Of a stretch of 64,000 nucleotides of DNA, positions 13,097 through 23,879 are shown piece by piece. Made by a program: the position numbers and the translations under genes. This DNA comes from Fonsecaea monophora. Lineage: Eukaryota > Ascomycota > Eurotiomycetes > Chaetothyriales > Herpotrichiellaceae. The first letter of the stretch is position 1, and each line of letters starts with the position of its first letter. A model generated the notes under the pieces. That model saw only the letters and a list, made by a program, of their open reading frames with translations. It did not search any database and had not been told where the DNA came from. Location of the stretch: contig NW_019173942.1 of assembly GCF_001642475.1 (NCBI RefSeq), forward strand, positions 413,554-477,553. The letters are read 5' to 3'.

Positions 13097-15426
13097 TGTG
13101 GCGCCAACAAAAAGTTTTCTGGCTGGGATTCCCCACCGCCTGTCTTTCGATCTCGGTGGCACAGTACAAGGCGGAATTCACGCAATGGTCTATTGGTCGG
13201 ATCAAGTCGGGATATTTCAGTGTCGGCTCGACATTTGTTACATTTTCCTCGGCGGTGAGGTTTGCAAGACACAGGCATATCTATCCATCAAAAAGGAGGC
13301 AATACTATCTTCCGTTTCATTATTGCAGCGTTGGCGTATAGGAAATGCTTTTGAGGTCAGCAACGCCCTTTGTTTCGGCCTACCAAAACCCTTCGACAGG
13401 ATCGGTCAGCGATTGCTAGGATAGTGGGAGCTGCACAGCAACTATAGACACGAGGACGGAGGTGGCTTGACCTCCAATTTGCTGGTCCGTGAAAATGGCA
13501 TCGATCAAGCATGCCTTCTCGTGGCGCTGCAGGTCACCCTCGACAGGCAACTACAAGAGTGGGAAGATCTTGTTGGAAGTGAGGGTGGCCAGCACAGTAC
13601 AAGTGACTCGACTGCGTCGACTGTCAGACTGTGTGGGAAAGGGACATAGAAACAAGAGATGTCTGGAAATGCATCAATGGATAGGAGTGTCTGAGATGGC
13701 ACTTGGAGCTTCATTGGGATGCGCCCGTGCAGACAGGCGCCGCACCCACTTGTCATGGATTTTCCCCCCCTCTGCGGGATTTCTTGCTCTTCTTTTGTTC
13801 GGTCTCGGTGTTGATGTTGCTGATGGTTGTGGCAGTCATATTGCGAGCTGAAAAGGTCAATGATATTATATCTCACCGTGATTGCCTGCCATTTTATGCA
13901 CAAGTCGAAGCCTCTCTCTCACACGTAGGCTTTTTCGTGGGTTCATACCTTCCAACCCTCGACCCTTTTTCAGTGTTGTCAACTCTTCATCTTTCCAATG
14001 TTGTCGCTTCTCACTTGCAGAACATAAAGCGGCACGGATTCAGGTCTTCAGGTCTTCAGGCCTGTCGATCTTGTCTGAGTCTTGGTTGTTTCGTTCCGTT
14101 CCGTTCCACCTTTGGCGTCCGCGCCGGCTGGGGTCATGCACTACCATACCGGTATCCGCAAGTCGATTGTCACTACTTTCCAGGTAGGTTCGTCGGGAGG
14201 TATATACGCCCAGAAAGCCGAGGTGATGAGCTGATTGAGTGGCGAGAGAGACGCCGAAGCTATGCAAGCACAGCCTTGGACGGGTGGGTAGATAGTAAAG
14301 CGTTGTTGTGTAGCTGGCAGAACGTTGTAGACGTCAGTCAAGGTTTGGACTTCACTTACCTGCTCGGTGTGAAAAATCCGTAGAGGACCCATCAATCAGT
14401 CAGTCAGTCAGTCAGCAACCGTGCGTCAGAAGGCGATCGTGGAGAATCGGATGCTTTTTGACTTGATTTGTGTCCTCGCTACAAAATGCTTGGACCTTTA
14501 CCGAAGTAGGGTGATAGGGTACCGAGTAGGTACGAGCACCACGAAGTACGGAGTCCCTACTCCAGGTATTTAGTACAAGCATGCTTTTTCCACATCGACC
14601 CGCCCGTACGCACGCACGCACGTACGGACGGCTGGTGGGGTGAATGCATGGGTTTAGTGGTGAAGCGGATATACGTTTCCACTACCGAGTACTTCTACTT
14701 GAAGCAAAACCCTTAGGCACGCAAGGCCAAAGGCAAAGGCAGAGGGAGGGCAGATATATTACCCGAGTCCTCAATCCTCAGTCATCGGTCATCAGTCGTA
14801 GTCAATCCCTAATTCCAAAATCCCCGGATTCTCGGGTTGTTGATTCCCGGATCAGCCAACGAGATGAAGATGATTCAACGCTTGCATGTCTGTCTGCAAA
14901 GGGCAAAAGATAAAGGGACAAAAGGGGCAGTGATGTGCACTATGTACCTGCTAGGCTAGTATGGAGTATTCAGGAGCCTTGGGATACAACGTAATTACGA
15001 CTGCGACTGCGACTGCGATTTGGTAGAGACGATATGATTGATTGACCAGTTAACTAAGTAGTGCGTACATTGACCAAGTCCAGCAAGCCGGGTGTCTGAA
15101 CCCAGGATTCCTCAGACCCTGTCTGTCAACAACACCTCGTACTAGCAATGTCTCCCAGTATATCCCAAGCAAGACACAGCTGAATAACCAGGTTTGAGGT
15201 CCGGAGAAGACACCTTGCGGGGCCGGGGGTCATGATACGGAAACGAGTGATTGAATAGCGTTGGTAGCGTGGTGGCAAATACATAGAAGATGAATACTCG
15301 GGGAGACGCAGACAAAACTCCAGTGAACAAACAATTCACAACAGCGGTTTCGTAGTCAATACCCAGCGTACTGTGTCATCGTCCCATCCTCTTGAACACA
15401 GGGACTTCTGGTTTTCTCTCTTTCTT
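13097..15426. other. intergenic interval with CAGT and CGCA microsatellites
   Basis: No gene is supported. The plus-strand open frame 13703-14383 is long but has no domain, changes composition along its length and is probably fortuitous. A (CAGT)n run lies at 14396-14415 and a CGCA/CGTA run near 14609-14630. Confidence 0.55.
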
Positions 15427-15870
15427 TCACTTGTGATCTCCCTTGATCTTGTGGTACAAGTCACTGGCGAGGGAGGTACTTGGCCTGCGCTGCTCCGACA
15501 TTCTCCGCCCACCGGTCGCCTCGAGGCCAAATATACTGTCCTTTCGAGTCACGTCGCTGGCGACGGCCACGCTGCCCTTTCTGGCGTTAGCCGTGGCGGC
15601 GCCTCCCTCGGCCACCGCGACGCTGGATCGGCGATGTGCGCCATCGGCTGATGCTGTTGCTGCAACGTTCTGCACTGCCTGCGCAGCCGCCGCGGCGTGT
15701 TCGTCGAGAACTGCCTGGGAGGCTCGTCGGTCCGTCTCCATGGCGTTGGAGGCCGCACTGTGACGTCGGTAGAATCCGCTGTGCCGGCGCAGGAACTCGT
15801 CGTACGTGGGATTGGCCTTGTATCCCGACCCGCCTGTGAGGGCATGCGGCATGGTGAAGGCGCCAGACAT
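15427..15870 (-). CDS. small basophilic protein with eight R-[RK]-x-S sites
   Basis: An intronless 147-aa frame with no domain I can name; I believe similar short proteins are conserved in Pezizomycotina but cannot verify this here. It begins MSGAFTMPHALTGGSGYK, then alternates Ala-rich helix-like stretches with arginine clusters. Eight sites fit the R-[RK]-x-S pattern favoured by protein kinase A and related AGC kinases: RRHS twice, RRAS, RRSS, RKGS, RKDS, RRMS and RRPS. They are spread over the entire length. There is no signal peptide or membrane segment. The high GC3 and regular motif spacing argue for real coding sequence over the opposite-strand frames at 15443-15763 and 15373-15651. 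It is probably a cytosolic or cortical phospho-regulated protein; that role is inference. Confidence 0.75.
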   Translation of the reverse strand: MSGAFTMPHALTGGSGYKANPTYDEFLRRHSGFYRRHSAASNAMETDRRASQAVLDEHAAAAAQAVQNVAATASADGAHRRSSVAVAEGGAATANARKGSVAVASDVTRKDSIFGLEATGGRRMSEQRRPSTSLASDLYHKIKGDHK

Positions 15871-17832
15871 TCTGTGTGAGGTAAGGAAACCTTAACCTGA
15901 ATAGAGTCCTGAACTGTGATGTGGTGGTGTCTGCCCTTGCACGGTTACATACACCCGCTTGCTAGATTGCGGACCGGGGTATAGTGCTTACAGGGGCCGC
16001 GAGGTGGGTATAATATGCACTCAGTGCAGCGTCCACCGAGACAGGGTGATCCCACTATCGTTTCCGGGATCGTGAAAGTGGAACCTCCTGTCCCTTCCTC
16101 GATCTAGTCGTATGCTCTGGGCACACCTGAATAGGGAGCCTCGCTTCTCTGGTGGCGAAAAACTGATCGCTGGTGGTCGGGCAGGTCCTCTGTGGACCTG
16201 AGCGACACGAGTCAAATGGAGTTCTAGCAATGCAACCTACAGTCAAACTCCGGTGAGCGAGGCAATGCTTGAGGTATGCTTCTGTGGCTACGCTGCTGTA
16301 CAATGACGTTGACTTGCGAGCATCGGTTGCACACCTGAAATGTCCCACCACGATGAGCTTGCAGGCGGAAGTGGGGTCTTGTTGCACCGAGAAAGACGAA
16401 TCTTATCAGGAATATGATAGGCTGCGAGGTGTTAGATGGTTTCAAGAAGCTGTGAGTATGTAATATTTTCTTGAGGGAGCTGAGTCAGGAAGAGTAACTG
16501 ACAGGCAAATTTGCCTCCAGCGCTTCGAACAGCTTGCGGAGGATCTGGACCCTGAGTTTGTCAATGTCTCGCTTGGATAAAACGGCAAAGGCCAGTCAGT
16601 ACTGTTAAGTGTGTTGGGAACTCGGAAGGAGAAACGGATGCGCGATGGTAGCCTGGGGCGAAGAGAGGAAGTCGACGATTTCCCGATCGGGACTTGTAAT
16701 CCTCAAATCAAGAGAGTGATGCGAGAAAGGGAAACAAAATTGATCAGAAAAGCGCAAAGACCAGAGAGTCGTTATATGATAGTTTGCTCAACGACAACGA
16801 CTTGTCGCTTGTTAATGCCATGGCATATTCTTCAGGGACTTTGTGTCGTCAATTCTAAACTCTCGACCCTACCAGGTGTATGCTTTGGCTCGATATATGC
16901 CAAACCCCGCATTTTTTGAGCCGAATTGAGCGAATCAGCAGCATATCCTGGTCTCGGAGAAACAGTTGTTCCAAAATGGAGGAGAATGGGTGGTGCGCTG
17001 GATTTCTCGGGGAAAGGTACGCATTGTGTCTGCGGGTGTGTGATAGGATCGACCAACGGACTGGCTGGCTTGCTAGCTGATTGATCAAGTTCAAGTACTT
17101 GTCACAACATCATAGCCTGGTCCAGCCTGTCTGGGCTGAAGCTGACTCAGACTGCTGTGAGGAGATATGTATCTCTCCTTGTCTCCCTTTCGAGTTGTTC
17201 GGCCATAGGAGTCTCCATACTCCTCTCACCTCTTGTCAGTCAAGTACCTCTATCCAATACCTGTTCAGCAGCGAATGAGTTCTCGCCACATGGTATTGGC
17301 ATGCGGGCGCAATGGCATATACCAAGTACTCGTGTTGAGAGGGACCCTGTATCAGAGAGTGAATGGGTAAAGACTTGAAACTGAATCGGCCCGATTTGGA
17401 AACCCTGGCAGCCCTTGGGTGGTCCTAGTCTATGAAGGTGATTCGTCATGTGACAGATTATGGAATATCATTGTTCCGCTACTCTTGGCATACAGGCTAT
17501 CCTCTTCCATGCTCTTCCAAACTCCACACAAGTTGACGACACGATTGCGCCACCACCTCGAGACCGTTTGCTGTTGAACCTCGGATGTTACACGATCTCC
17601 CTGCCAATTGCTTCACAGCAACACATCCAATCCAGGCTTTATGAGTGGTTCGACTTTCGTGTTTTGTGCTGGTTTCATGCAAGGCTCATAACACTTCCAA
17701 GTCTCCCGATCCGCGCGGGCCTTGCTATTTCAAATCCTTGACCCCGCTGACGTCTAGTGCGCATATTTCTGCATAAAGCCAGGACGAATTGCGATTTCTA
17801 GTTAGAGTCTCCGTCACGAAATTGTCGGTTTT
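15871..17832. other. intergenic interval, one doubtful spliced frame
   Basis: Apart from the low-confidence two-exon frame at 16269-16580 listed separately, I see no coding signal. Short frames at 16611-16919 and 17081-17741 show no domain and overlap opposite-strand frames equally well. Confidence 0.5.
16269..16580 (+). CDS. possible 3' end of an unrecognised spliced gene
   Basis: A frame ending RGVRWFQEA at 16451 is followed by a GTGAGT donor. A CTCCAG acceptor at 16520 opens a 20-codon exon reading RFEQLAEDLDPEFVNVSLG and then a TAA at 16580, in phase 0. The joined tail is acidic and protein-like (YQEYDRLRGVRWFQEA plus the new exon). No family is recognised, the ATG at 16269 may be internal, and no upstream exon could be placed. 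It may be a gene remnant or a chance frame. Confidence 0.28.
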
Positions 17833-18642
17833 ATGCCAGGTCCGCGGCACCTGTTCTCAACCTCGTTTCAATTCCAAATACTTGTACACGCCGGCTCCAA
17901 ACCTGTTCATTTCCCTCTTACTGCCCGTACAAGAAGCGGCCTTCCGAACAAACATCCCTTAGATTTAACATCCCTCGCGCAGTTTACGTCTGTTTCGACT
18001 CGTCACATCAGCATCCTCCGTCGCAGGAACAGCGCAGGCATCGTCGACAAGTGGCACCAATTCCGATCTTTTGCGAACACCCCTCCTCATTCATCACCCC
18101 CTCCGTGCGGTTCCGCTGCGCCCGCCATGGCTTCCGCAACGACCTTCTTCGACTTCACTCCCAAGGACAAAACCAACCAAGACTACCCGCTCGCGCAACA
18201 CAAGGGTAAAGTGGTGTTGGCGGTCAATACGGCCTCCAAGTGTGGCTTCACACCGCAGTTCAAGGGCCTCGAGGAGCTGTGGAAGAAGATCTCAGAGAAA
18301 TATCCCGACCAGTTCGTTATCATTGGGTTTCCATGCAACCAATTTGGCGGGCAGGACCCGGGGTCCAACGACCAGATCCAGGAGTTCTGCCAGCTCAACT
18401 ACGGCGTCACTTTCCCCGTGCTGGGTAAGACTGACGTCAACGGTGACAAGGCCGAGCCTGTCTGGGAGTGGATGAAGTCCGAGAAACCCGGTCTCCTCGG
18501 CCTCAAGCGTGTCAAGTGGAACTTTGAAAAGTTCCTCATCGGCCGCGACGGGAAAGTCGTCCATCGGTGGGGTTCCATCACCAAACCCGAGACTATTGAG
18601 AAGGAGATCATTGCGGAGATTGAGAAGGGGAATAAGTCCTGA
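17833..18642 (+). CDS. HYR1: glutathione/thioredoxin peroxidase (GPx family), possible dual start
   Basis: A Cys-type glutathione peroxidase homologue that reduces H2O2 and lipid hydroperoxides, in fungi usually with thioredoxin as donor; the yeast orthologue also senses peroxide for Yap1. The catalytic set is intact: peroxidatic Cys in NTASKCGFTPQ, Gln in FPCNQFGGQ, and Trp/Asn in WNFEKFL. A further Cys in EFCQLNYGV is at the place of the resolving Cys in fungal members. The frame is open for 269 aa, but the canonical enzyme starts at the internal ATG 18127 (MASATTFFDF, 171 aa). The 98-residue extension is rich in Arg, Ser and hydrophobics with almost no acids before residue 44, as expected of a mitochondrial presequence. 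Alternative starts could give mitochondrial and cytosolic forms; an untranslated leader is the alternative. It converges with the minus-strand gene at 19005. Confidence 0.93.
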   Translation: MPGPRHLFSTSFQFQILVHAGSKPVHFPLTARTRSGLPNKHPLDLTSLAQFTSVSTRHISILRRRNSAGIVDKWHQFRSFANTPPHSSPPPCGSAAPAMASATTFFDFTPKDKTNQDYPLAQHKGKVVLAVNTASKCGFTPQFKGLEELWKKISEKYPDQFVIIGFPCNQFGGQDPGSNDQIQEFCQLNYGVTFPVLGKTDVNGDKAEPVWEWMKSEKPGLLGLKRVKWNFEKFLIGRDGKVVHRWGSITKPETIEKEIIAEIEKGNKS

Positions 18643-19004
18643 GTGAAGGAAAATCTTGGTACAGGAGGCTAGAATGACCGTGTATGAAAACCCGAGTGAA
18701 AGTGGAGGAAGTGATCGGTGATAGTGCTGCGATAATGCTGCAGTGTTGGCTGTCGAGGTGGAATTGGTGGTGTGAAGGATGCTGAAAGAGAGCGGTTGCT
18801 CAAGAAACTGATGATACCCAGGCGTCGAGCTTACCAACAAGCGCTAAATGATTATGAACATGCAAATGCCATTCATTCATTGTTCATTTTTCGTTGCGAT
18901 TTTCGGACTTCATCTGAGAGAAAAACGCTACCCAAGGCGCCGCGCCATGTTCCTTTTCCAACGCCAAACGTGCAAGGTACCCATCCCATTTTACTGCCCA
19001 GGTG

Positions 19005-19574
19005 TTATCGTCCTACGGGCGACACGTCTCGACTCCGTCCTCTCTCGACGTCAGCCTCGAAGGGATTCTCCGTTTGCGGTCTCAGTCCCTGTCCCGTCGT
19101 CGCTGTTGTTCCAGAGTCCTGCGCCTCAAAATGTTTATAAGCTTGATCCCTCGGGTAGGTGTTCTCGACCAGCTCCAGGTCGCCGTTGTCGTCGTCGATC
19201 TCGCGGTTCTTTTCGGCCTCTTGGGCGTGTTGGAGGCGGCGTTTGCGACGGACGACGATGAAGAGGATGACACCGAGGATGGCGAAGAGGCTGTTATTGG
19301 GAAGTTTGTGGTTAGCGAAAACATGCTATGCCAGGGAGGAAAAACACAAGGGATTGGATACGCATTGAGTTGGGTTCTTCCCCCCCTTCCCCCCCCTTGG
19401 GCTCGAATCACTGACACAAGGGTGATGGTGACACCGAGTAAGACAAGACACATACCATAGACCGATGATCAAGGGCACCCCCGTTGTCAGAAACGGGCTC
19501 ACGTATTTCTCGCACACATCGACGTCCGGGTTCGGGTTGACGCATTTGTCTCTCTTGAATAATGACCGCCACAT
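19005..19574 (-). CDS. small single-pass membrane protein, unknown function
   Basis: Two exons, 19574-19456 and 19290-19005, give 134 aa. The donor is CTATG|GTATGT and the acceptor AACAG|CCTC; the join falls inside the membrane segment and preserves frame. The N-terminus (MWRSLFKRDKCVNPNPDVDVC) has two Cys that could form an external disulfide. One hydrophobic helix follows, about residues 29-53, composed of PLIIGLWC plus LFAILGVILFIVV. It is stopped by RRKRR, which puts the long, acidic C-tail in the cytosol by the positive-inside rule. The tail has ELVENTYPRDQAY, a possible PY-like or endocytic element, and ends SPVGR. I do not recognise the family. The splice join restoring a complete helix is the best evidence that it is real. 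Confidence 0.7.
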
Positions 19575-21021
19575 CGTTTCTTCTCCTTTGACCCCGGTTT
19601 CCCCCCTTTTCTATTCCTTATCCTTGTTTTTCTCCTCGACTTGGGTGTTTGTTTCTTCTTCGATGCGCTGTTCTTTTTCTATTTCACGGTTGGTTTTCCA
19701 AGATTTCGTTGCGTGGAAGAGGTTGGTCGGGGTGGCTGGCTGGCTGGCTGGTTGATTGACTGATTGATTTGTTTGTTTACTTTTGTTACTCTGCTGCACC
19801 CGTTGCGGGAATACTTCGGCCGCGATGGTTGAGACTTTTGGGTTCTGTTGTGGGAGGGAGAGAGTAAACTTGGAGATGGGAAAGTCGTACAGTGTTCCGT
19901 AGCTAGAATTAGAAGAAGTGATGCATTGAGCGAAAGAACTGGCATACATACGAGTAACCTCGTTAGAGTAATACCAGCCAGCGCAGTCCAGCCGCTCTCC
20001 AGACGAACAACCAACCAACCAACCAAACCCCCTGCCTCAACCCTGCGCCCTCACCGGCCTCCAAACTCTGGAACGCGGGGACGAAACTCAATCTTGAAAC
20101 AACCAAATCAAATCAGGGGGAAGCGGTTCCTCCCTTTACTATTCCGTAGTATGGAGACTTGTTTGTATGTATGGAGGTACCCCGTCCTCATGCGCCCGTT
20201 TGTTCCCTTTTTCTCCGTGTTCATGCGCGCCACTGATATGTTCCGATGCACATAGCTACACATACCTCGTACTGTTGGTACATAAGTGAACAATAATGTC
20301 GGGTACAAGTCCAAGGAACCGGCCCCCGAACCAAGAGAAAGGGGGACAAAATCCTTCTCATCGCCCCCGAGCGTGTGTCAGGGTCAGGTCCCAAGGGGTC
20401 TCCCAAGACCGCAGCCTCTCCTGAGTAATTTCCCGCAAGCCGTGTTTTGAGATGCCGCCCAGACCCTATCACCCAAGCTATCCTGGTGTGCGCGGCGTCT
20501 CAGATTGATTTCGTAACGAGGGCAAGAAGGTTATTGATTAATTATTATTGCCCTGTGTTTGCCTACCTTGGTACTACCGTCTCTCGAGGATCTGAGCACC
20601 GTCTGATCCTGTTGGATGAAGCACTCACTGCTAGCACTCACCAGCTGACCAACTTTTATATTAAGAAAGCACTTGTCCATTATAGATCCTTATGTGTTCA
20701 CAGGATGGACCAACGTTATGCTTAGCTGCTCCAAAATCCCTCACGCCATGATGCGATGCCTATGCTTCTATTAGCCGAGTGTCGTCGAACTTGTCTTCGC
20801 GACGGTTCATGCCTTGCTCTAGTTACTCCAATGAGACATCTGAAGAACTCTTCAGCCAGAGCGCTCGTCGTTCGTAAAGACTACCAGAATATCCCGTTAC
20901 ACCCGTAATAGCCTCATCCAGAAAGCTTTTTGCACAAAGGAGCTTTCGCTTGCCGATACCCTCGACCCCATCAATGCATTATCGCTCCAACCTAACCAAG
21001 CCAGATGATGGGTGGCGTGGT
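19575..21021. other. intergenic interval
   Basis: No gene is supported. Near the upstream side of the small membrane protein are homopolymer-like TGGC (about 19735-19753) and AACC (about 20006-20028) runs. The stretch 20.5-21.0 kb is AT-richer, with frames broken by stops on both strands. It could be decayed repetitive DNA but matches nothing I can name. Confidence 0.5.
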
Positions 21022-23265
21022 CTAGATAGTATTTTGTCTCGTCGACCGATGGGGAATGTCCTCCAGATAGTCATCTGTAAAGTCTTCATCTCGTCGGCCT
21101 CTTGTGCCGAGCCTTGCGGCCTCGAGCATCTCCGCTGCGTCGTCCATTTCGATAGATTCTCGGATCGACTCGCTCAGTGTAGAGTCGTCCATGCTCTCCC
21201 TCGACATGAAACTGTCGCCCATCTCGTTGTCGGACGCCACCTCTGCCTCATCTTCCTCGTCATCCAAGTCATCATCTTCTTCGTCCTCCTCTTCTGAATC
21301 TGTCGGTTGAAAGTCATCCAGATCCTGCGGCGTATCTCGCCAGTAGGTAAAATCGGTATAGTCCTCTCCTCCTTCTCTAACCAGAGTCGACACGGGCGGG
21401 AAGAAGTGGTCAACCAGCTCTCGCATCGACACATAGCTGCTCCGATATTTGTTCAGTGTCAACAAATCGAGTGACACTTCTGCATTGGTGTTGATCGTGA
21501 AGATTCGAGTCGAAGGGATGTTAACACTGCGATAACTCAGTGCATCCGTGAAACGATTGCCAAACCCAGCATAGAACGGGTTGGTCTTGCCGGGGAACAA
21601 GTTGAGGATATCTCGGAGACAGGCCATTTTGAAAACTTCGGGCTTCCGCAAGTAGATTTCTCGCCGTAATGCCGCAATCGTACGATCAGGGCTCATGATA
21701 ACCGGGCCGCGAGGAAGTTTCCAGCCATCTTGTACGATACCGTTGAGATAGGTTCGGGTTGTGTCGGCTTGTCCAACAGACCGACTCGTCAAATAGAACA
21801 TGTTGTAGCCATTGGCGACAATATCCGAGTACAACTTCGCCACACCAACGTGCGTCCAGTCACGTCCGACCATATTTAGCAGATGACCCAATGCGTCTGA
21901 TTTGGTGATTGTGCCATCAATATCTGATATAACAATTGGGACATCACAAGTCCAGTAAAACATGTAAGCTATACATGTAGCGCGATTAACGGTGAATGAC
22001 ATTTGATTTTCGCCCCGTTTCAGATTCAATGATTTCAATTGATCGCTTGTCAGCCGGAGCGTTTTCGCAAAGTTTCGAGCCTGTTCCCCTGACGTGCGAG
22101 ACGACTGGATTTCTTCGGACTGTGCCCTCTGGTGACCAGAGATTTTCGCTGTAAGCTGTGGCGACGCGCTGCGGTCGCTGTCGCTGTGATAGCCGGGATC
22201 AGAGATGTTGTCCGATGAAAGCGAGGTAGCTGACTCGAGACTCTGAGACGCCCATTTTCGAGCGGCCGCATCTCGAGCTTCTTCGCTGCTATATATCCAC
22301 AAATTCCCGTGCTCGTCGGTTCCAATCAAAGACCCAATGTCGTAGTTGCCCTCCAATTCTTCCGAGAGGATTTTCCGGGCCACGGCTTCTGCTCGCAAAG
22401 CTTCAGGTTCACTTGTCTTGTAGCCTGTCATGTCAAGCATGAGATCTCCAGACTCGGTGACTTGGGATCGGATATTGGAAGAAGAGAGTTTTTTGGAGAG
22501 GGTCAATGCTCGGTCATAGGCTTGTTTCGGTCTCAGAGCGGGAGGACTTGCGGAGGCTTTGGGAGTAGTGGTCCCATCCAGACCAAACTTGGGAGAAGGA
22601 GGGATGCCGTTGTTGTGAAAAGCCTCACTAACTGAATCCAATTCCTGTCGAGTAGCGATGGGAAGGACTTCTTCCGAGGCTGCTCGCCCAAGGGAAGCAG
22701 GAGCGGTAATAGTCGTATCGGATAGAGGCGTTCCAGTTGGATCTGTGTGTACGGTGCCAAGATCGATTTCTTCGCTCATGTTCGTCCCCTCTCGTCTTAG
22801 TATAGGAACAGGAGCTGAACTTGAGATTGGAGGGGTGTTGCGACCCTTTGCAACCTCTGTGATGTCCAAGTAGGAGGGTTCGGAAAGACCAGGAGAGGGA
22901 GGTCTGTCTGAAGCATTGATAGGTGGACTGCTGGCGGGAGATATTAAAGGAGACGTCTGTAACCCTTCGGGAATTTCACTCGAGGTCTCAAAGACAAAGA
23001 AGGCTTCACCTCCATCCCCAAGCTTCATGGCGTACGGCTGGGCGACTCCATTCACTTTGAATTCGACCTTCTTGTCCGAAGGCCGCAGTAAAGAGAACTT
23101 GCCAAAGCGGACATGGAAAGGGGAACAGGCCAGAGAACCATCAGGCTGTTCAATCACAATAACATCGATGGCTCCGGACAAAGTTGCCGGATTGATGGAG
23201 TTCCATGTCTTGGAGACACCGCTTCCCAGACTCCGAACATACTGCATCGTGAGAGATGTAGACAA
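21022..23265 (-). CDS. PAH1: lipin-type phosphatidate phosphatase (Pah1/Smp2/Ned1)
   Basis: A Mg2+-dependent phosphatidate phosphatase making diacylglycerol for triacylglycerol and phospholipid synthesis. It acts at the ER and nuclear membrane, and loss enlarges the nucleus in yeast. Intronless, 747 aa. The N-LIP domain is at the start (MQYVRSLGSGVSKTWNSIN...GAIDVIVIEQ), including the conserved Gly of this amphipathic region. The HAD-like C-LIP domain follows a long Ser-rich linker; its catalytic DIDGT lies in VISDIDGTITKSD near residue 446, followed by YNMFYLTSRS and GPVIMSPD. The C-terminus has an unbroken acidic run around 21245-21300, a place where yeast Pah1 also has an acidic tail that binds the Nem1-Spo7 phosphatase. 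The usual start is probably the second Met (23247), which gives MQYV. Ser/Thr-Pro sites in the linker fit CDK-type control. It shares a 614-bp divergent promoter with TAF9. Confidence 0.96.
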   Translation of the reverse strand: MSTSLTMQYVRSLGSGVSKTWNSINPATLSGAIDVIVIEQPDGSLACSPFHVRFGKFSLLRPSDKKVEFKVNGVAQPYAMKLGDGGEAFFVFETSSEIPEGLQTSPLISPASSPPINASDRPPSPGLSEPSYLDITEVAKGRNTPPISSSAPVPILRREGTNMSEEIDLGTVHTDPTGTPLSDTTITAPASLGRAASEEVLPIATRQELDSVSEAFHNNGIPPSPKFGLDGTTTPKASASPPALRPKQAYDRALTLSKKLSSSNIRSQVTESGDLMLDMTGYKTSEPEALRAEAVARKILSEELEGNYDIGSLIGTDEHGNLWIYSSEEARDAAARKWASQSLESATSLSSDNISDPGYHSDSDRSASPQLTAKISGHQRAQSEEIQSSRTSGEQARNFAKTLRLTSDQLKSLNLKRGENQMSFTVNRATCIAYMFYWTCDVPIVISDIDGTITKSDALGHLLNMVGRDWTHVGVAKLYSDIVANGYNMFYLTSRSVGQADTTRTYLNGIVQDGWKLPRGPVIMSPDRTIAALRREIYLRKPEVFKMACLRDILNLFPGKTNPFYAGFGNRFTDALSYRSVNIPSTRIFTINTNAEVSLDLLTLNKYRSSYVSMRELVDHFFPPVSTLVREGGEDYTDFTYWRDTPQDLDDFQPTDSEEEDEEDDDLDDEEDEAEVASDNEMGDSFMSRESMDDSTLSESIRESIEMDDAAEMLEAARLGTRGRRDEDFTDDYLEDIPHRSTRQNTI

Positions 23266-23879
23266 CTTTGAGAGGTTGGCCTAGGTGTTAGGTGTGAGTG
23301 ATATGACGAAGATATGAAGTCTCCGGAATCAGCGCATGACGCTTGGGAGCCTGATGGGGGGAAGCTCGGAACGGGAAATGGGGAATGCTCGACAACGCCA
23401 AAAAAAAAGACAATGTTCTTTTCACAATTTGCAGTCCAGAAGCATCAGAGTGTGTTATACAGAGGATTTCTAAGAAGACATCAAGGCAAAAGGAGAGAAA
23501 CAAAGGGTGGAAAGAACGAGAAGAAGTCGGATGGGGGTGACATATGAAGGATGGGGAAGAGGATGAGGAAATCGGGTCATTCAGCATGATGCATGACAGC
23601 ATTTTTGTCGGGAACGGCACTAGTCCACTTTAGGAAATTTGCTGATCATCTCTATTTTCCCCAGATTTTCCTGTCCGCGACAAGCGACCGTAGCGATTCA
23701 TATCAATTGCATCTCCCTGCGCCTTGCCCACACTCTCAGAAAGAACCCACGGGAGTCAAGAAGATATTACACCACCTTTCACGTTTTATTCTCTTATTAT
23801 GGTGCTGTTGCTTCCCTGTACAGCTGCCCAATAATCCCCCAAACATCTTCCTGTACCTTTCAATTGTCCATCCACCAAG
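23266..23879. promoter_or_regulatory. divergent promoter between lipin and TAF9
   Basis: 614 bp separate the two initiation codons on opposite strands. The stretch has a poly-A run (about 23400-23409) and pyrimidine-rich tracts facing TAF9 (23660-23875), as is common near fungal start sites. I see no certain TATA box or operator. Confidence 0.5.

Noticed and set aside
13703..14383. 226-codon plus-strand frame after the G-alpha gene
   Set aside because: No domain, uneven composition, no splice context, and a hydrophobic patch explained by pyrimidine-rich DNA.
20447..20960. Possible transposon relic upstream of lipin
   Set aside because: AT-rich with broken frames, but no terminal repeat, target duplication or transposase motif could be seen.
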